Positions 16,135 through 25,198 of a stretch of DNA of 42,826 nt are shown piece after piece. The notes beneath the pieces were generated by a model that had not been told where the DNA came from, ran no database searches, and worked only from the letters and a program-made list of their open reading frames with translations. The position numbers were made by a program, and so were the translations under genes. Where the stretch lies: positions 1-42,826 of the IMG/VR virus record IMGVR_UViG_3300038428_000826, one strand, 5' to 3'. How positions within the stretch are numbered: the stretch's first letter is position 1; every line of letters starts with the position of its first letter. Source of the stretch: a virus.

Positions 16135-17268
16135 TTTGCGTTTAGCCTCCTGAGTTTTTATTGGTTCGCCTTCGGCTTTTATGGCCTCGACCAGATCGGG
16201 ACGGACCTCTTTCAGAGTGTCCAGGTCGATTTTGAGGGTGTCGATGATGTCGATTTTGGCGCTCTCCGTGAGACCGGCTCTTCCGCCAGCTCCCGGCTCT
16301 GTCACAAAGTCGACACTGCGGCCCCTGGTCAACCCTTCGACAATAAAGGTGTCTACATCCCCAACCTTTCCCCGACTGCCTTTGCCGATTGCATTGATCG
16401 ACGTACCTAGTTGATTGAGATTGCCGGTTTGCAGGAGATTTTGAGCCATCTCCTTAAACCATCCGGCATGTATGTGCGCTTCTCCGATGGCGTTGCCCTG
16501 TGGAGACATGCGGGTGTTTTTCAGCGTGGCCACCCAATCCCTTATGTCTCTCTCCGGCCTCTCCTTCTCTTCTGAGGGCGTCGGATGGTTTGCGTACATC
16601 TTGGTCTCGTTAAAGACCCTGGCGGCGTCCTTTACTGCCGCCTCGGAATAAAATCGGCCTTTCCCTGCGTTGAAGCCCGGCTGGATGATCCTTATTGGCA
16701 ATATGCCTTTAGCCAACAGCTCAGCAGTGGCCTCGGTGATGTCTATGCTTACTGATTCATAAATGTAATCTCTGAACTCGTTGGCCTCTTTGACCCACTT
16801 CGGGATGTCATCGTCTGCAACGTCCAGGGATTTGTAGGCGGAGCGTATCTTGCGCTTGGCTTCTGAGACATCAGCTTCGGGAATCTGCACCTTCTGCCCA
16901 CGGAAGCCGCCAGGGGAAAATGCAGCGGCCGCACCGCCGAGTTGTGCTCGGGTGACTTTGTGCGTCTTATCCTGGAGCCTAAGCTTCCAGTCGGACGGTT
17001 TCTCAGGGTCCGGCACGTAAGCGTAAGCGGAAGCGATGAATGCCTCACCATCCTCGGTCTTTGTGATCGGGGTTTCTTTGATCTTGACCATGCAGGCGTC
17101 GCATTCTTTGATGGCCTCTTCGACACGGCTCTCCTCTGCGTTTTCGTTTGAGAGGAGCTCGTCGCATAGCGCCTTGATCTTCTTTATCCGCTCAGCGTCA
17201 GCCGTAGCGTTGCGCTTACCGACTTCCTGCAGTAGCTCGGCGTACCTGGCTTTTAGGGTTTCTTTCAT
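15766..17268 (-). CDS. prohead protease with C-terminal scaffold
   Basis: This encodes 500 aa. The N-terminal ~160 aa include a segment (SDWKLRLQDKTHKVTRAQLG … GGFRGQKVQIP) seen in phage capsid assembly proteins. The protease domain (~165-330) has YANHP (His228), LGTSINAIG (Ser290) and RSVDFVTEPGAGG (~317-329), which together fit a Ser-His herpes/HK97-type prohead protease. From ~370 a long charged coiled coil (EEKTKELQEANDKLTKENTE) forms a scaffold. The order protease-scaffold, decoration, capsid is canonical. Confidence 0.8.
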   Translation of the reverse strand: MKETLKARYAELLQEVGKRNATADAERIKKIKALCDELLSNENAEESRVEEAIKECDACMVKIKETPITKTEDGEAFIASAYAYVPDPEKPSDWKLRLQDKTHKVTRAQLGGAAAAFSPGGFRGQKVQIPEADVSEAKRKIRSAYKSLDVADDDIPKWVKEANEFRDYIYESVSIDITEATAELLAKGILPIRIIQPGFNAGKGRFYSEAAVKDAARVFNETKMYANHPTPSEEKERPERDIRDWVATLKNTRMSPQGNAIGEAHIHAGWFKEMAQNLLQTGNLNQLGTSINAIGKGSRGKVGDVDTFIVEGLTRGRSVDFVTEPGAGGRAGLTESAKIDIIDTLKIDLDTLKEVRPDLVEAIKAEGEPIKTQEAKRKMELEEKTKELQEANDKLTKENTELKKATAQAQIKEAVEKTKLPDPAKARILAMFKEATTLVGLEEAIKAETDYVARLTESGKVKGMGPQGKADTEATRKALEESFQGMGLSKEAAKIAADGR

Positions 17269-17290
17269 CGTTTACCTCCTCGATTTGGGC

Positions 17291-17316
17291 AATAAAAAAC
17301 CGCCCTTTCGAGCGGC
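17291..17316 (-). terminator. intrinsic terminator after MuF-like gene
   Basis: Read on the minus strand, CCGCTC-GAAA-GGGCGG (one G-T pair, GNRA-type loop) is followed by TTTTTTATT. It lies between the head morphogenesis gene and the protease gene. Confidence 0.75.
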
Positions 17317-17319
17317 TGG

Positions 17320-17338
17320 ATTATTTCTTGAGAAATAA
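17320..17338. repeat. dispersed palindrome copy 4 (parS-like)
   Basis: This has TTATTTCT-TG-AGAAATAA with intact 8-bp arms, placed between the stop codon at 17341 and the terminator at 17291-17316. Copies 1 and 2 have the same placement. Confidence 0.75.
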
Positions 17339-17340
17339 AA

Positions 17341-18177
17341 TTAGATATCGTCGCCGATGTACGGTGCCCAGGTGAGCGTTCCGTTCGGATGCTCGTTGTC
17401 AGTTTCCTGTTCAGCGTCGTCGAAGCTGAATACCTCGCCATCTCTGGCTGTGCATTCTGGATCGTCGAAGCCGGTCAAGTTATCCATAGCCTGCAGGCCA
17501 GTAACAGCATCGGACTGTTTATAACTCTCGATAGCTGAGACGTTCTGAGCGTACTTGGTTTCAGTTTTGGCTATCACTTCGGCTCTGTATTTGACTGACT
17601 GCCACGGACCAGCGGGTATCGCGGCTCGAATCAGCCGGGCCAATGCTTCCACACCCAGACCGTTGTCCCTGCCTTGAGCCAGTACATCGAATAGCTTATC
17701 TTTGACCTGGCTTTCCAGGTCCAGAAGGCCGACCCGCTTGCCGCCGGCCGCTATGACTTTCCGTACTGCCTCGTCTGCGGAGCCGAGCGTTAGCCCGATC
17801 TGACCCCCGATGGTATCGGAGATCGTGCCGAACGTCGCATGATAGACCTCTTGATAGAACTGCTCGTATTTGGCCTTAAATTCGGGAATGATCCATTTGG
17901 CAAGGTTTAACTCCTCAAGTATCCAGCGGATTATATCGCTATCAGATTCCCTCAGAGATTCCCGTTTGATAGCCTGGTACTGTTTGAACGCTATCTCTGC
18001 TTGTTCGCCCATCATTTCCAATACCTTTACCAGTACAGGCTCGAAGTTCTTAGCCAGATCCCCTCTCTGCCGCGCCAGCTTACCCATGAGCTTCTTAACT
18101 ATTGCCGGGCTAACCTTTCTTTTTTTTGCTTCCAGGAACTCGATCAGGCTGTCTATCTCCCGCAGGACGTTTATCAT
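17341..18177 (-). CDS. MuF-like minor head protein
   Basis: This encodes 278 aa. The C-terminal domain shows the MuF/SPP1 gp7 pattern: RAEVIAKTETKYAQN, AMDNLTGFDDPECTARDG, then a conserved HPNGTLTWAP ending. The N-terminal two thirds are helical. It is a minor capsid component near the portal, involved in head morphogenesis. It follows the portal gene, the expected place. Confidence 0.8.
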   Translation of the reverse strand: MINVLREIDSLIEFLEAKKRKVSPAIVKKLMGKLARQRGDLAKNFEPVLVKVLEMMGEQAEIAFKQYQAIKRESLRESDSDIIRWILEELNLAKWIIPEFKAKYEQFYQEVYHATFGTISDTIGGQIGLTLGSADEAVRKVIAAGGKRVGLLDLESQVKDKLFDVLAQGRDNGLGVEALARLIRAAIPAGPWQSVKYRAEVIAKTETKYAQNVSAIESYKQSDAVTGLQAMDNLTGFDDPECTARDGEVFSFDDAEQETDNEHPNGTLTWAPYIGDDI

Positions 18178-18277
18178 CTTCTGTGCTCCCTGTGCCTTTG
18201 CACTTGAGACATGATTTTTCTATCAGTCCACCGTTTAATTCGATGCGTCCAGTACCATTACATTCACTGCACAACAT
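18110..18277 (-). CDS. small DnaJ-type zinc-finger protein
   Basis: This encodes 55 aa starting MLCSECNGTG. Two C-x-x-C-x-G-x-G motifs (CSECNGTG and CLKCKGTG), about 22 residues apart, match half of the DnaJ cysteine-rich domain. The tail is basic and Lys-rich. It overlaps the portal 3' end by 14 bp and the MuF-like 5' end by 68 bp in another frame. The motif pair is too regular to be chance. It might act as a chaperone-like or nucleic-acid-binding factor in head assembly. Confidence 0.65.
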   Translation of the reverse strand: MLCSECNGTGRIELNGGLIEKSCLKCKGTGSTEDDKRPAGDRQPDRVPGSKKKKG

Positions 18278-19826
18278 TTTTAGCCTCGTATATTGCTTGG
18301 ATTGAAGCCTTGAGAGCTTGCAGGCTTTGGATTGCAGCCTGCTCGGGTGTCGGCGCTTCTTTCCCTGGCGGGATCGGCCCGGCTGGAGGTACTGGCGGAG
18401 ACTGTGGCGGTTTGGCCGCTATTGCCTTTTTCAATTCGCTCATAATGAAGTCCACGTCCACAAATCCAAGGTTCATCAATCCCTGTTTGAGCACTTCGTC
18501 TGAATCGTCAAGCTTCGGGAACGCTTGCATTATGCCGGTGATAGCCGTAACCGCCTCCTGGATATCCTCGGGTGAAACCGGCGGAAAGTCGAAAGTAATA
18601 ATGTCACGCGTAGCGTCTTTAACCCCGTTATTCTTGAGCACTATTGAAAAGATGCTCTCGTAAGTATTGCTCCAAAGCTGTTGATAGCTGGAAAACTGCT
18701 TTAGCAGCGGCAGCTCAACCGTTTTCGCCGTGGCCAGGTTGCCAGTTTTGATGTCAGCAAAATACTGCTCGGAGATTCCAAAGGCACAGCAGATCATTAG
18801 CTTGATCATGCGTCCGTCGATCTCCGCTGAGTTGGCTCCGGTTTCCTGTTTCATGGACTCCAAATTGATACCCTGGTTTTCCGTCCAGGTCGAACCGGCC
18901 TGCGGGTACTTGCCATCTATCTTTGCCTTGACGGCGTCGATGGAAGCCTGCCCGCCCATGACCTTCGCCTTCCATGCAAAGCGGGCTAGTGCTCGGGTGA
19001 TCGCTATGCGTGAAGCCAGGAACCGCCGGTATTCGTCGATCCAGTCCAGGCAAGGCAGCAAGAGCGGCATACCGCGCTGGCCGAGTCCTGTAAACGGCAG
19101 ATGCAATACCAGTGCGTCACCATAGCCGGGCGTCTTCGAGCTGATCTCCTTACCCTGTGAATCGGGATAGGGCTCGCCGTCTTCATTGTCGGTAGAGCGG
19201 TAGTACGTCTCGTGAGGCTTGCCCTGCTGATCCTGCCACATACGCTTGAAATACTTCTGTGCGTAAACGTCCTCGGGATCGGTGATGATCTCCGAGATTT
19301 CCAGCGGGTCGATCCAGCGGACTGTAACCTTGCCGTCTGAGCTGATAAAGAAGGCGAAAAATATCTCGCCGTCGACCAGGAGCTTGTCGGACGCTTTGCG
19401 CTGGCCCTGGGCGGACAGGATCGGGCGGTTTTTCTGACTGTACCAGAAATCGTTGAGCGTCTCTTTGTAGCTGTCGTTCTTGGGCTGAAAACTTATGCCA
19501 GAGCCAAAGGCGTAATCAGTCCACATCCGGACTCCGTGCTTGGCCAGAGGGTCCAGGGCAAAGTAGCGCCTCGACCTGTAAACGAAATACTGCCGAAGCG
19601 ATGGTATCAGGTCCAGGCTATTGTTAGTCGGGTTGCCATACTTGAGCCAGCCACGATCTTCGATCGACAGCCAGCGCTCTACTTCGCTTGTGGCCTCGGC
19701 GATAGGCTTCTCTTCCTTATCCTGACGCGCTGCAACGAGACCGCCACCCTGCGACAACAGGTCATTGTAAAACTTGTTCATGCTGGGCGTATTCTCTTCC
19801 AGGACATCCCTTAAAAGTTTTGCCAT
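18264..19826 (-). CDS. portal protein
   Basis: This encodes 520 aa from the ATG at 19826 (MAKLLRDVLEENTP), with GGAG 7 nt upstream and one base after the terL stop. The frame is open further upstream, but that overlaps terL. The sequence includes VRWIDPLEISEIITDPED, GLGQRGMPLLLPCLDWIDEYRR and GISEQYFADIKTGNLATAKT, fitting the dodecameric siphophage portal family. The C-terminus is Pro/Ala rich (PPQSPPVPPAGPIPPG). Confidence 0.85.
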   Translation of the reverse strand: MAKLLRDVLEENTPSMNKFYNDLLSQGGGLVAARQDKEEKPIAEATSEVERWLSIEDRGWLKYGNPTNNSLDLIPSLRQYFVYRSRRYFALDPLAKHGVRMWTDYAFGSGISFQPKNDSYKETLNDFWYSQKNRPILSAQGQRKASDKLLVDGEIFFAFFISSDGKVTVRWIDPLEISEIITDPEDVYAQKYFKRMWQDQQGKPHETYYRSTDNEDGEPYPDSQGKEISSKTPGYGDALVLHLPFTGLGQRGMPLLLPCLDWIDEYRRFLASRIAITRALARFAWKAKVMGGQASIDAVKAKIDGKYPQAGSTWTENQGINLESMKQETGANSAEIDGRMIKLMICCAFGISEQYFADIKTGNLATAKTVELPLLKQFSSYQQLWSNTYESIFSIVLKNNGVKDATRDIITFDFPPVSPEDIQEAVTAITGIMQAFPKLDDSDEVLKQGLMNLGFVDVDFIMSELKKAIAAKPPQSPPVPPAGPIPPGKEAPTPEQAAIQSLQALKASIQAIYEAKNVVQ

Positions 19827-19827
19827 C

Positions 19828-21189
19828 CTATATCTCCAAATTGAAATCAATGTCGTCCATCGTGTCGAAAACGATGATGCCTTCCTGTACCGGCAGCTCG
19901 ACCAGCTTGCCGAACGCTCCGCTTGCGGCATCCACCTGGTCGTCGTGCTCACCGCCTGGGAACGATTCCAGCTCATCCAGGAAGTCGTTGATCCATGGCC
20001 CTTTCAGCAGCTTGACGTTTCCAGCCTCGGCGTAGGAGCTGAGCGGCGCCGCTCGTACTTCCTTGGAGCCGGTTGCCTTCTCTCCACGGAAGTTGAAGCC
20101 TCGGAGGACGTGGCGCAGATAATGGTCGATGGCCTGTACGCCGGATGATCCAGGCTCCTGCTCCATAAATACCGGTGTCTGTATGCCGTCAAGTGCGGCC
20201 GTCTGCTTGATCAAATTCTCGATAACGCCAGGCGTACTGCGCTGCCGTCGAACGTCCAGAACGTAAAACATGCCGTCTGGCGTCATGGCCATTTTGCAGC
20301 CAGCAGTATAGTCTGGGTCTTTGCCTTGCTTGGCCTCGGTCGCTGCCATATCCCAGAACCTTACAACCTGGGCGTCGGACGGAGCGGTATCAACGATCCG
20401 GAACCATGCACGATTAAACATCTTCTTGTCGTCGCGCACGTCCCAATTGCCCTCGAGGAGCTGCTGACGTGTGACCGGGTCCAGGTGGTTAAGGGACTTC
20501 ACATATTCGGCTCGGTCGAGATAAGGATTATCTGACAGGCTGGCCGGAATGAACGGGCGGTCTAGCCCTATGCCTTCGGTTATATACCTTTGCTTAACCC
20601 ACACATGGCCAACACCGCCAGGGTTTGAGGCACCGCGGAGCCGCAACGGAACATCCACAGTTTTCGGACGGCGCAACCTCGAGAACATATACCTGACCTG
20701 CATCTCGCGCAATTGCGTGATCTCGTCGAAGCCGATGAACTGGAACTCGGACGACTGATAACGGAAGTGATCACGCGGGCCATCCAGATACCCGAATGAT
20801 AGCGTGGCACCGCTGGGGAACTCCCACGTTTTGCTTGAGTCTATCCAATGAGCGTCGGTCCCACCTAGCCATTCATGCGAGCGGTCCATTAGTGCGCCAG
20901 GGAGCGATAGGTCGGGATATGACCGCCGAAATAAGATAGCAGCATAGCCCGGAATGTCCACATATTGCAGCGCAGCGGCCAGCAGAGCGATGGACTTGCC
21001 ACCGCCTGCAGCTCCACCATAGAAGGCCTCCATGCAGCGCAGAATAAGAAAGGCTAATTGCTTGGGTGTCGGAGTGATCGGGATATACTTTGACCAGGGT
21101 ATTTTAAGGCTGTCCAGGTTCTCCCAGCCGGATTGCCCCAGAATTTGCAAGGTGTTCGATTGCTTCTTTAATGTCTTTACTACTGACAT
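19828..21189 (-). CDS. terL: terminase large subunit
   Basis: This encodes 453 aa. The ATPase domain has Walker A GGAAGGGKS (~58-66) and Walker B FQFIGFDE. The RNase H-like nuclease domain has RFWDMAATE, the EQEPGSSG segment and HDDQVDAASGAF. It packages DNA into proheads with the small subunit. An AGGAG SD lies 10 nt upstream. It overlaps terS by 86 bp, so the two are translationally coupled. Confidence 0.93.
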   Translation of the reverse strand: MSVVKTLKKQSNTLQILGQSGWENLDSLKIPWSKYIPITPTPKQLAFLILRCMEAFYGGAAGGGKSIALLAAALQYVDIPGYAAILFRRSYPDLSLPGALMDRSHEWLGGTDAHWIDSSKTWEFPSGATLSFGYLDGPRDHFRYQSSEFQFIGFDEITQLREMQVRYMFSRLRRPKTVDVPLRLRGASNPGGVGHVWVKQRYITEGIGLDRPFIPASLSDNPYLDRAEYVKSLNHLDPVTRQQLLEGNWDVRDDKKMFNRAWFRIVDTAPSDAQVVRFWDMAATEAKQGKDPDYTAGCKMAMTPDGMFYVLDVRRQRSTPGVIENLIKQTAALDGIQTPVFMEQEPGSSGVQAIDHYLRHVLRGFNFRGEKATGSKEVRAAPLSSYAEAGNVKLLKGPWINDFLDELESFPGGEHDDQVDAASGAFGKLVELPVQEGIIVFDTMDDIDFNLEI

Positions 21190-21547
21190 TTACGGAGTGC
21201 TCCTGCTTGATCGGTTCCCCGGCGGGGCCACTTAGTTCGTGTTTTTCGGATTGCCCGAGATATTGCTTGCCCAGCCAGATCAACATAGATACGTTGCCCT
21301 CTTGGGCCTTTTTGAACTGCATCCGGCGTATGCTGATTATGCCGTCGACGGAGAGCCTTTTATATACCCCTTCAAAAGTCTCCCCATATTGCACCTTAAT
21401 ATGCCGTTCCAGGGTCGTGTCAGATATGTTGAGCCATTTGCTGATTTCCTCTTTTGTCGCGTTGATCTGGCAACCAAACTCGAATTTCTGCCAATCGATG
21501 GTGGTCTTAGGACGTCCGGTAGGGCGTCCAGTGGGTTTTCTGGCCAT
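21104..21547 (-). CDS. terS: terminase small subunit
   Basis: This encodes 147 aa. The basic N-terminus (ARKPTGRPTGRPKTT) precedes an HTH (NATKEEISKWLNISDTTLERHI) as in terS DNA-recognition proteins, followed by a helical oligomerisation region. It has an AAGGAG SD. It is the first late gene and lies back to back with the plus-strand IetA gene; the promoter for the late operon must lie within 21548-21660 or upstream of the insert. Confidence 0.8.
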   Translation of the reverse strand: MARKPTGRPTGRPKTTIDWQKFEFGCQINATKEEISKWLNISDTTLERHIKVQYGETFEGVYKRLSVDGIISIRRMQFKKAQEGNVSMLIWLGKQYLGQSEKHELSGPAGEPIKQEHSVNVSSKDIKEAIEHLANSGAIRLGEPGQP

Positions 21548-21625
21548 GCTGTGACTCCTTGGATTATTCCTTGGTGATTTTGTCAGTAAAATAAATTTTC
21601 GCCGCCAAAATACTTAACCAGGGAC

Positions 21626-21654
21626 TTGACACGGGTTTCATAATATTATATTAT
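21626..21654 (+). promoter_or_regulatory. promoter of the IetAS operon
   Basis: It has -35 TTGACA (21626-21631), a 17-bp spacer and -10 TATTAT (21649-21654). The ATG of the ATPase gene lies at 21661, about where transcription should start, so the mRNA is probably leaderless. The spacer and -10 are made of overlapping AT palindromes. Confidence 0.8.
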
Positions 21655-21660
21655 CGATTC

Positions 21661-22809
21661 ATGAAAACGGATATTCGTTTCATGGATGAGCTATTTCGTA
21701 TCGTCAATGGGGCATTACGTCTCGATATAGACAAAGTGCGCAATTATACGGCATACCTTGCCGACAGGATGGAAAAAGAGGGGGACAAGGTTTCGGCAAA
21801 CCGTCTACGTAGATTGCTGGAAGAAAATGATCACCAACTTAGACCTGCCGGTGTTGGCTTTGCCCCAACTCTACCAGTTGATGCCGATAGCCGATTCCCG
21901 CTCATCGAGCATATTAATCTGAAAACGCTACACGAGCCACCTGTCATTCTTTTACAGGAGCAATGGGACATCATCAACGAATTCCTGAGCGTATCCAAAA
22001 GCTACGCTCAGATTGACAGTCAGGGCATTGGCGGTTCAGTCAGCCTTCTCATGTATGGACCTCCGGGAACTGGAAAAAGCCGCTTGGCGCGATTTATTGC
22101 CCAGGAATTAGATTTGGAACTGTATGTGGCTCGTCTGGACGGGCTTATCTCATCTTTTCTTGGAAGCACTTCGAAAAACATCCGTGCCCTATTCAACTTT
22201 GCAGCCACGATGCCGTGCATTCTATTTTTGGATGAATTCGACGCAATCGCCAAGTTACGCGGTGATAATCTAGAATTAGGTGAATTAAAACGAGTCGTCA
22301 ACAGCTTCATACAGAACCTGGACGCACTTGGTCCACACTCTATCGTATTGGCAGCGACAAATCATGAAAAACTTCTCGATTCTGCCGTATGGCGTCGCTT
22401 CAGTTATCGCATTGAACTAGGCTTCCCATCAAACAGCCTTCGAGATCAGATGTGGTTACAATTTCTTCCGCCCACTAGCTTTGATGAGCGTGATTTAGAG
22501 CTACTTGTTGACCTTTCAGAAGGATTCACCGGTTCTGACATTCAAGAGGTGTGCCGAAGGCTTAACAGGCGGCGAATCACGACGCAGCGGGCTCCGGCAA
22601 TGATGGACGCCCTTCAGATTCTTCAGAATATCGGGATTGGAGAAGGGGAAGAGCGAAGATTTCTGTCAGGATTTAAAGGTAAAGACCCGCAGGCGATCGC
22701 TCATGCTCTCCGAGAGAGAAACGTGAAGCTGTACAGCCATGCTGCATTGGCGAAGCTCTTTGGGGTATCCAAAGCAACCGCCAGTAGATGGATGTTAAGA
22801 AAGGAGTAG
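21661..22809 (+). CDS. ietA: IetA-like AAA+ ATPase
   Basis: This encodes 382 aa. The AAA+ module has Walker A GPPGTGKS (~133-140), Walker B LFLDEFDA (~187-194), sensor AATNH (~230) and an Arg-finger WRRF (~245). The C-terminus (~360-382) is an HTH-like segment (HAALAKLFGVSKATASRW). Paired with a subtilase, this matches IetAS, a plasmid maintenance/exclusion and anti-phage system. The ATPase probably controls or delivers substrates to the protease. It has no visible SD, and its amber stop is in frame with the protease gene. Confidence 0.85.
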   Translation: MKTDIRFMDELFRIVNGALRLDIDKVRNYTAYLADRMEKEGDKVSANRLRRLLEENDHQLRPAGVGFAPTLPVDADSRFPLIEHINLKTLHEPPVILLQEQWDIINEFLSVSKSYAQIDSQGIGGSVSLLMYGPPGTGKSRLARFIAQELDLELYVARLDGLISSFLGSTSKNIRALFNFAATMPCILFLDEFDAIAKLRGDNLELGELKRVVNSFIQNLDALGPHSIVLAATNHEKLLDSAVWRRFSYRIELGFPSNSLRDQMWLQFLPPTSFDERDLELLVDLSEGFTGSDIQEVCRRLNRRRITTQRAPAMMDALQILQNIGIGEGEERRFLSGFKGKDPQAIAHALRERNVKLYSHAALAKLFGVSKATASRWMLRKE

Positions 22810-22815
22810 AGAAGA

Positions 22816-25149
22816 ATGGTAGGTAGCGAGATACCAAGAATCGAGCATCTGCCGATAAAACTGATCATGCCACGGCAAGGCAAGGAGAGGAAGGTGGAAG
22901 CCGGCGGCGCCCCACCCGTGCCCTTTAGGGAAGTTGATGCGAAGTACCGAAAAAGTCTATCAAATCAGATATCTGCCATCTATACCGCGATAACGCCGCA
23001 GGTCAAGCAGAGGGGTGCAGCGCCATTACGCGTTAAACTACTGACGAGGGCGGTGGCGAAAAGTCATAGGCCGCAGCAACTCTTTTCCGCCAAGACATGT
23101 CCCATCATCGGTGCCGGGCGATTGGGCGAGTTATATATAAAGGCAACTGATGAAGGACTTAGGAACTTAAAGGAAATCGTTGATTCCAGTACCTCAATAC
23201 AAGTGGAAAAGGAATTGTCGAGCATCGAAGCAATAGAAATAATAACACCGTCCTATCGCCGTAAAGGAATAGAAACCAGGGATGTTCTACGCCGAAGCCC
23301 CCGCGGCAAAGAGGGTTTCATCACACGTGTCAGGCTCTTCAATTTCGGAGCGAGTACGGAACAAGATGGAGTTGTCGCAGAATTTGAAGAGGTATGCCGC
23401 GGTCGGAAGATACTACTCAATGCGGCAGGCTATTCCGAGGGTAGCTTTATCTATGGTGCAGAGTGCCGTTCGGTTGAGGATATAGACGCTTTGACACGGG
23501 TCTTGGGTGTCAGATCCGTTTCTAGCATGCCGTTAATTCGAGTGGTGCGTCCGGCTATGTACAATACAAAGCCACTGCCGCAGTTACTCAAGCGACAGGA
23601 TGTCTCTGGTGACGTCCCGGTTGTAGTAGTTGTTGATAGCGGTATAAGCGATCTAGTTCCGGAGCTTAATGCGTGGGTAGTAGGACGAGACTCGAGGGTA
23701 GCGCCGCAATATCGTAACTCGGATCACGGAACCTTTGTCGCCGGCCTTATCTGCTGGGGCAGCAGTTTTAATCCTACTGTCCCTGGAATAGATGGGAGTC
23801 CCTGTGCAGTCTTCGACTTTCAGGTTATCCCAAATAACGATCCAAGCAAGGGAGAGACCGACGCATTGCAGGAGCAAGAATTTCTGGTTTCCATTGATTC
23901 TGCACTTAGGGAACATGCCAACGAATATAAAGTATGGAATCTCTCGCTAGGTACCAATGAGATTTGCTCTCTCGACGAGTTTTCCGAATTCGCCGAAGAA
24001 TTGGACAACCTCCAAGAAAAATATCAAGTATCATTTGTTATCAGCGCTGGTAATTTCGATACCCCGCCCCTTCTGGACTATCCGCGCAAGCCGTCTCAAC
24101 TTGATATTGGTAGAATTACAACACCAGCTGACAGCGTCCTTGGAATTACTGTTGGCGCAGTATCCCACGTAGACTATGTGAACATGGGGCCAAAGATGCA
24201 CGAGCCGTCAGCCTTTTCAAGGCATGGGGCAGGGCCAAACTACATAATAAAACCGGACATGGTTCATTATGGTGGGGCATGTGCCATTGACGCATCTCAT
24301 ACTTCCGGCATCCGTTCCTTGAACGGGAGAGATTCAGCGGAAAACTTAGGAACAAGCTTTGCCGCCCCATTGGTATCAAAGGTGCTTGCGCAAATTTATC
24401 ACCAGATCACGCCAACCCCTCAACCGGTTCTTGCACGTGCGCTGTTGACACACCATGCTCGTGACCCCAGAACAAATGGCAGAGTTCCCGACGGCGAGGA
24501 AAATTTCTTCGGATTCGGGTTGCCAGCACCAGTACCCTACTGCCTCGAATGCACCCCCTATACTTCTACCCTCGTGTTTGATGATGTTCTCCGACCTGGA
24601 TATTATCTTGAGTGGGACGATTTTCCTTATCCATCGTCACTGAGACGGGATGGCAGGTACTTCGGTGACATCTGGATGACCGTGGCGTTCGCTCCCGCTC
24701 GTGGTGCAAGATGGGGCAGTGAGTATTGTGAGACCCATATAGATGCGCACTTCGGCGTTTATCAGGATCATGTCTCACGTGCCACTGGTGAGATAACAAG
24801 TGAATTCAAAGGCCTTGTTCCCCCAGAGCATAAAAATCCAGGAAAACTTTACGAATCCTATCAGGTCGAGAAACTACGAAAGTGGGCGCCGGTTCGCACG
24901 TACCATGGAAATCTGGGGGAAGGCGGTAAGCCCGGCACGCGATGGCGCTTGATGGTGAAGCTTCTCACCCGACATGACGTTGAGGATACGACATCTTTCA
25001 AACCGCAGCCATTTTCTCTGATTATAACAATCGCTGATCCAGAACAGAAGGCCCCTGTATATGATGAAATGGCACGCATTGTCCGAAATCGTTTCCAGGC
25101 ACAAAACCTCGCTTTAAGGGCTACCGCTCGCATCCAAGGTAGACCATAA
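22816..25149 (+). CDS. ietS: IetS-like subtilisin-family serine protease
   Basis: This encodes 777 aa. The S8 catalytic triad is intact: Asp in VVDSGISD (~274), His in SDHGTFVAG (~304) and Ser in GTSFAAPLV (~514). An oxyanion Asn lies in VISAGNFD. There is no signal peptide, so it acts in the cytoplasm. A long N-terminal region (~1-260) and C-terminal domain (~600-777) flank the protease and may hold it inactive or sense infection. AGGAG overlapping the ietA stop is its SD. Its start is 6 nt downstream of, and in frame with, the ietA TAG. Confidence 0.85.
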   Translation: MVGSEIPRIEHLPIKLIMPRQGKERKVEAGGAPPVPFREVDAKYRKSLSNQISAIYTAITPQVKQRGAAPLRVKLLTRAVAKSHRPQQLFSAKTCPIIGAGRLGELYIKATDEGLRNLKEIVDSSTSIQVEKELSSIEAIEIITPSYRRKGIETRDVLRRSPRGKEGFITRVRLFNFGASTEQDGVVAEFEEVCRGRKILLNAAGYSEGSFIYGAECRSVEDIDALTRVLGVRSVSSMPLIRVVRPAMYNTKPLPQLLKRQDVSGDVPVVVVVDSGISDLVPELNAWVVGRDSRVAPQYRNSDHGTFVAGLICWGSSFNPTVPGIDGSPCAVFDFQVIPNNDPSKGETDALQEQEFLVSIDSALREHANEYKVWNLSLGTNEICSLDEFSEFAEELDNLQEKYQVSFVISAGNFDTPPLLDYPRKPSQLDIGRITTPADSVLGITVGAVSHVDYVNMGPKMHEPSAFSRHGAGPNYIIKPDMVHYGGACAIDASHTSGIRSLNGRDSAENLGTSFAAPLVSKVLAQIYHQITPTPQPVLARALLTHHARDPRTNGRVPDGEENFFGFGLPAPVPYCLECTPYTSTLVFDDVLRPGYYLEWDDFPYPSSLRRDGRYFGDIWMTVAFAPARGARWGSEYCETHIDAHFGVYQDHVSRATGEITSEFKGLVPPEHKNPGKLYESYQVEKLRKWAPVRTYHGNLGEGGKPGTRWRLMVKLLTRHDVEDTTSFKPQPFSLIITIADPEQKAPVYDEMARIVRNRFQAQNLALRATARIQGRP

Positions 25150-25198
25150 ACACTAAACTTATTGCGTCCACATACGAACCCAAGCTCTGGCACATCTC

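Noticed and set aside
18264-19976. Longer portal start at 19976
   Set aside because: The extra 50 aa are an out-of-frame reading of terL; the ATG at 19826 has a proper SD and follows the terL stop.
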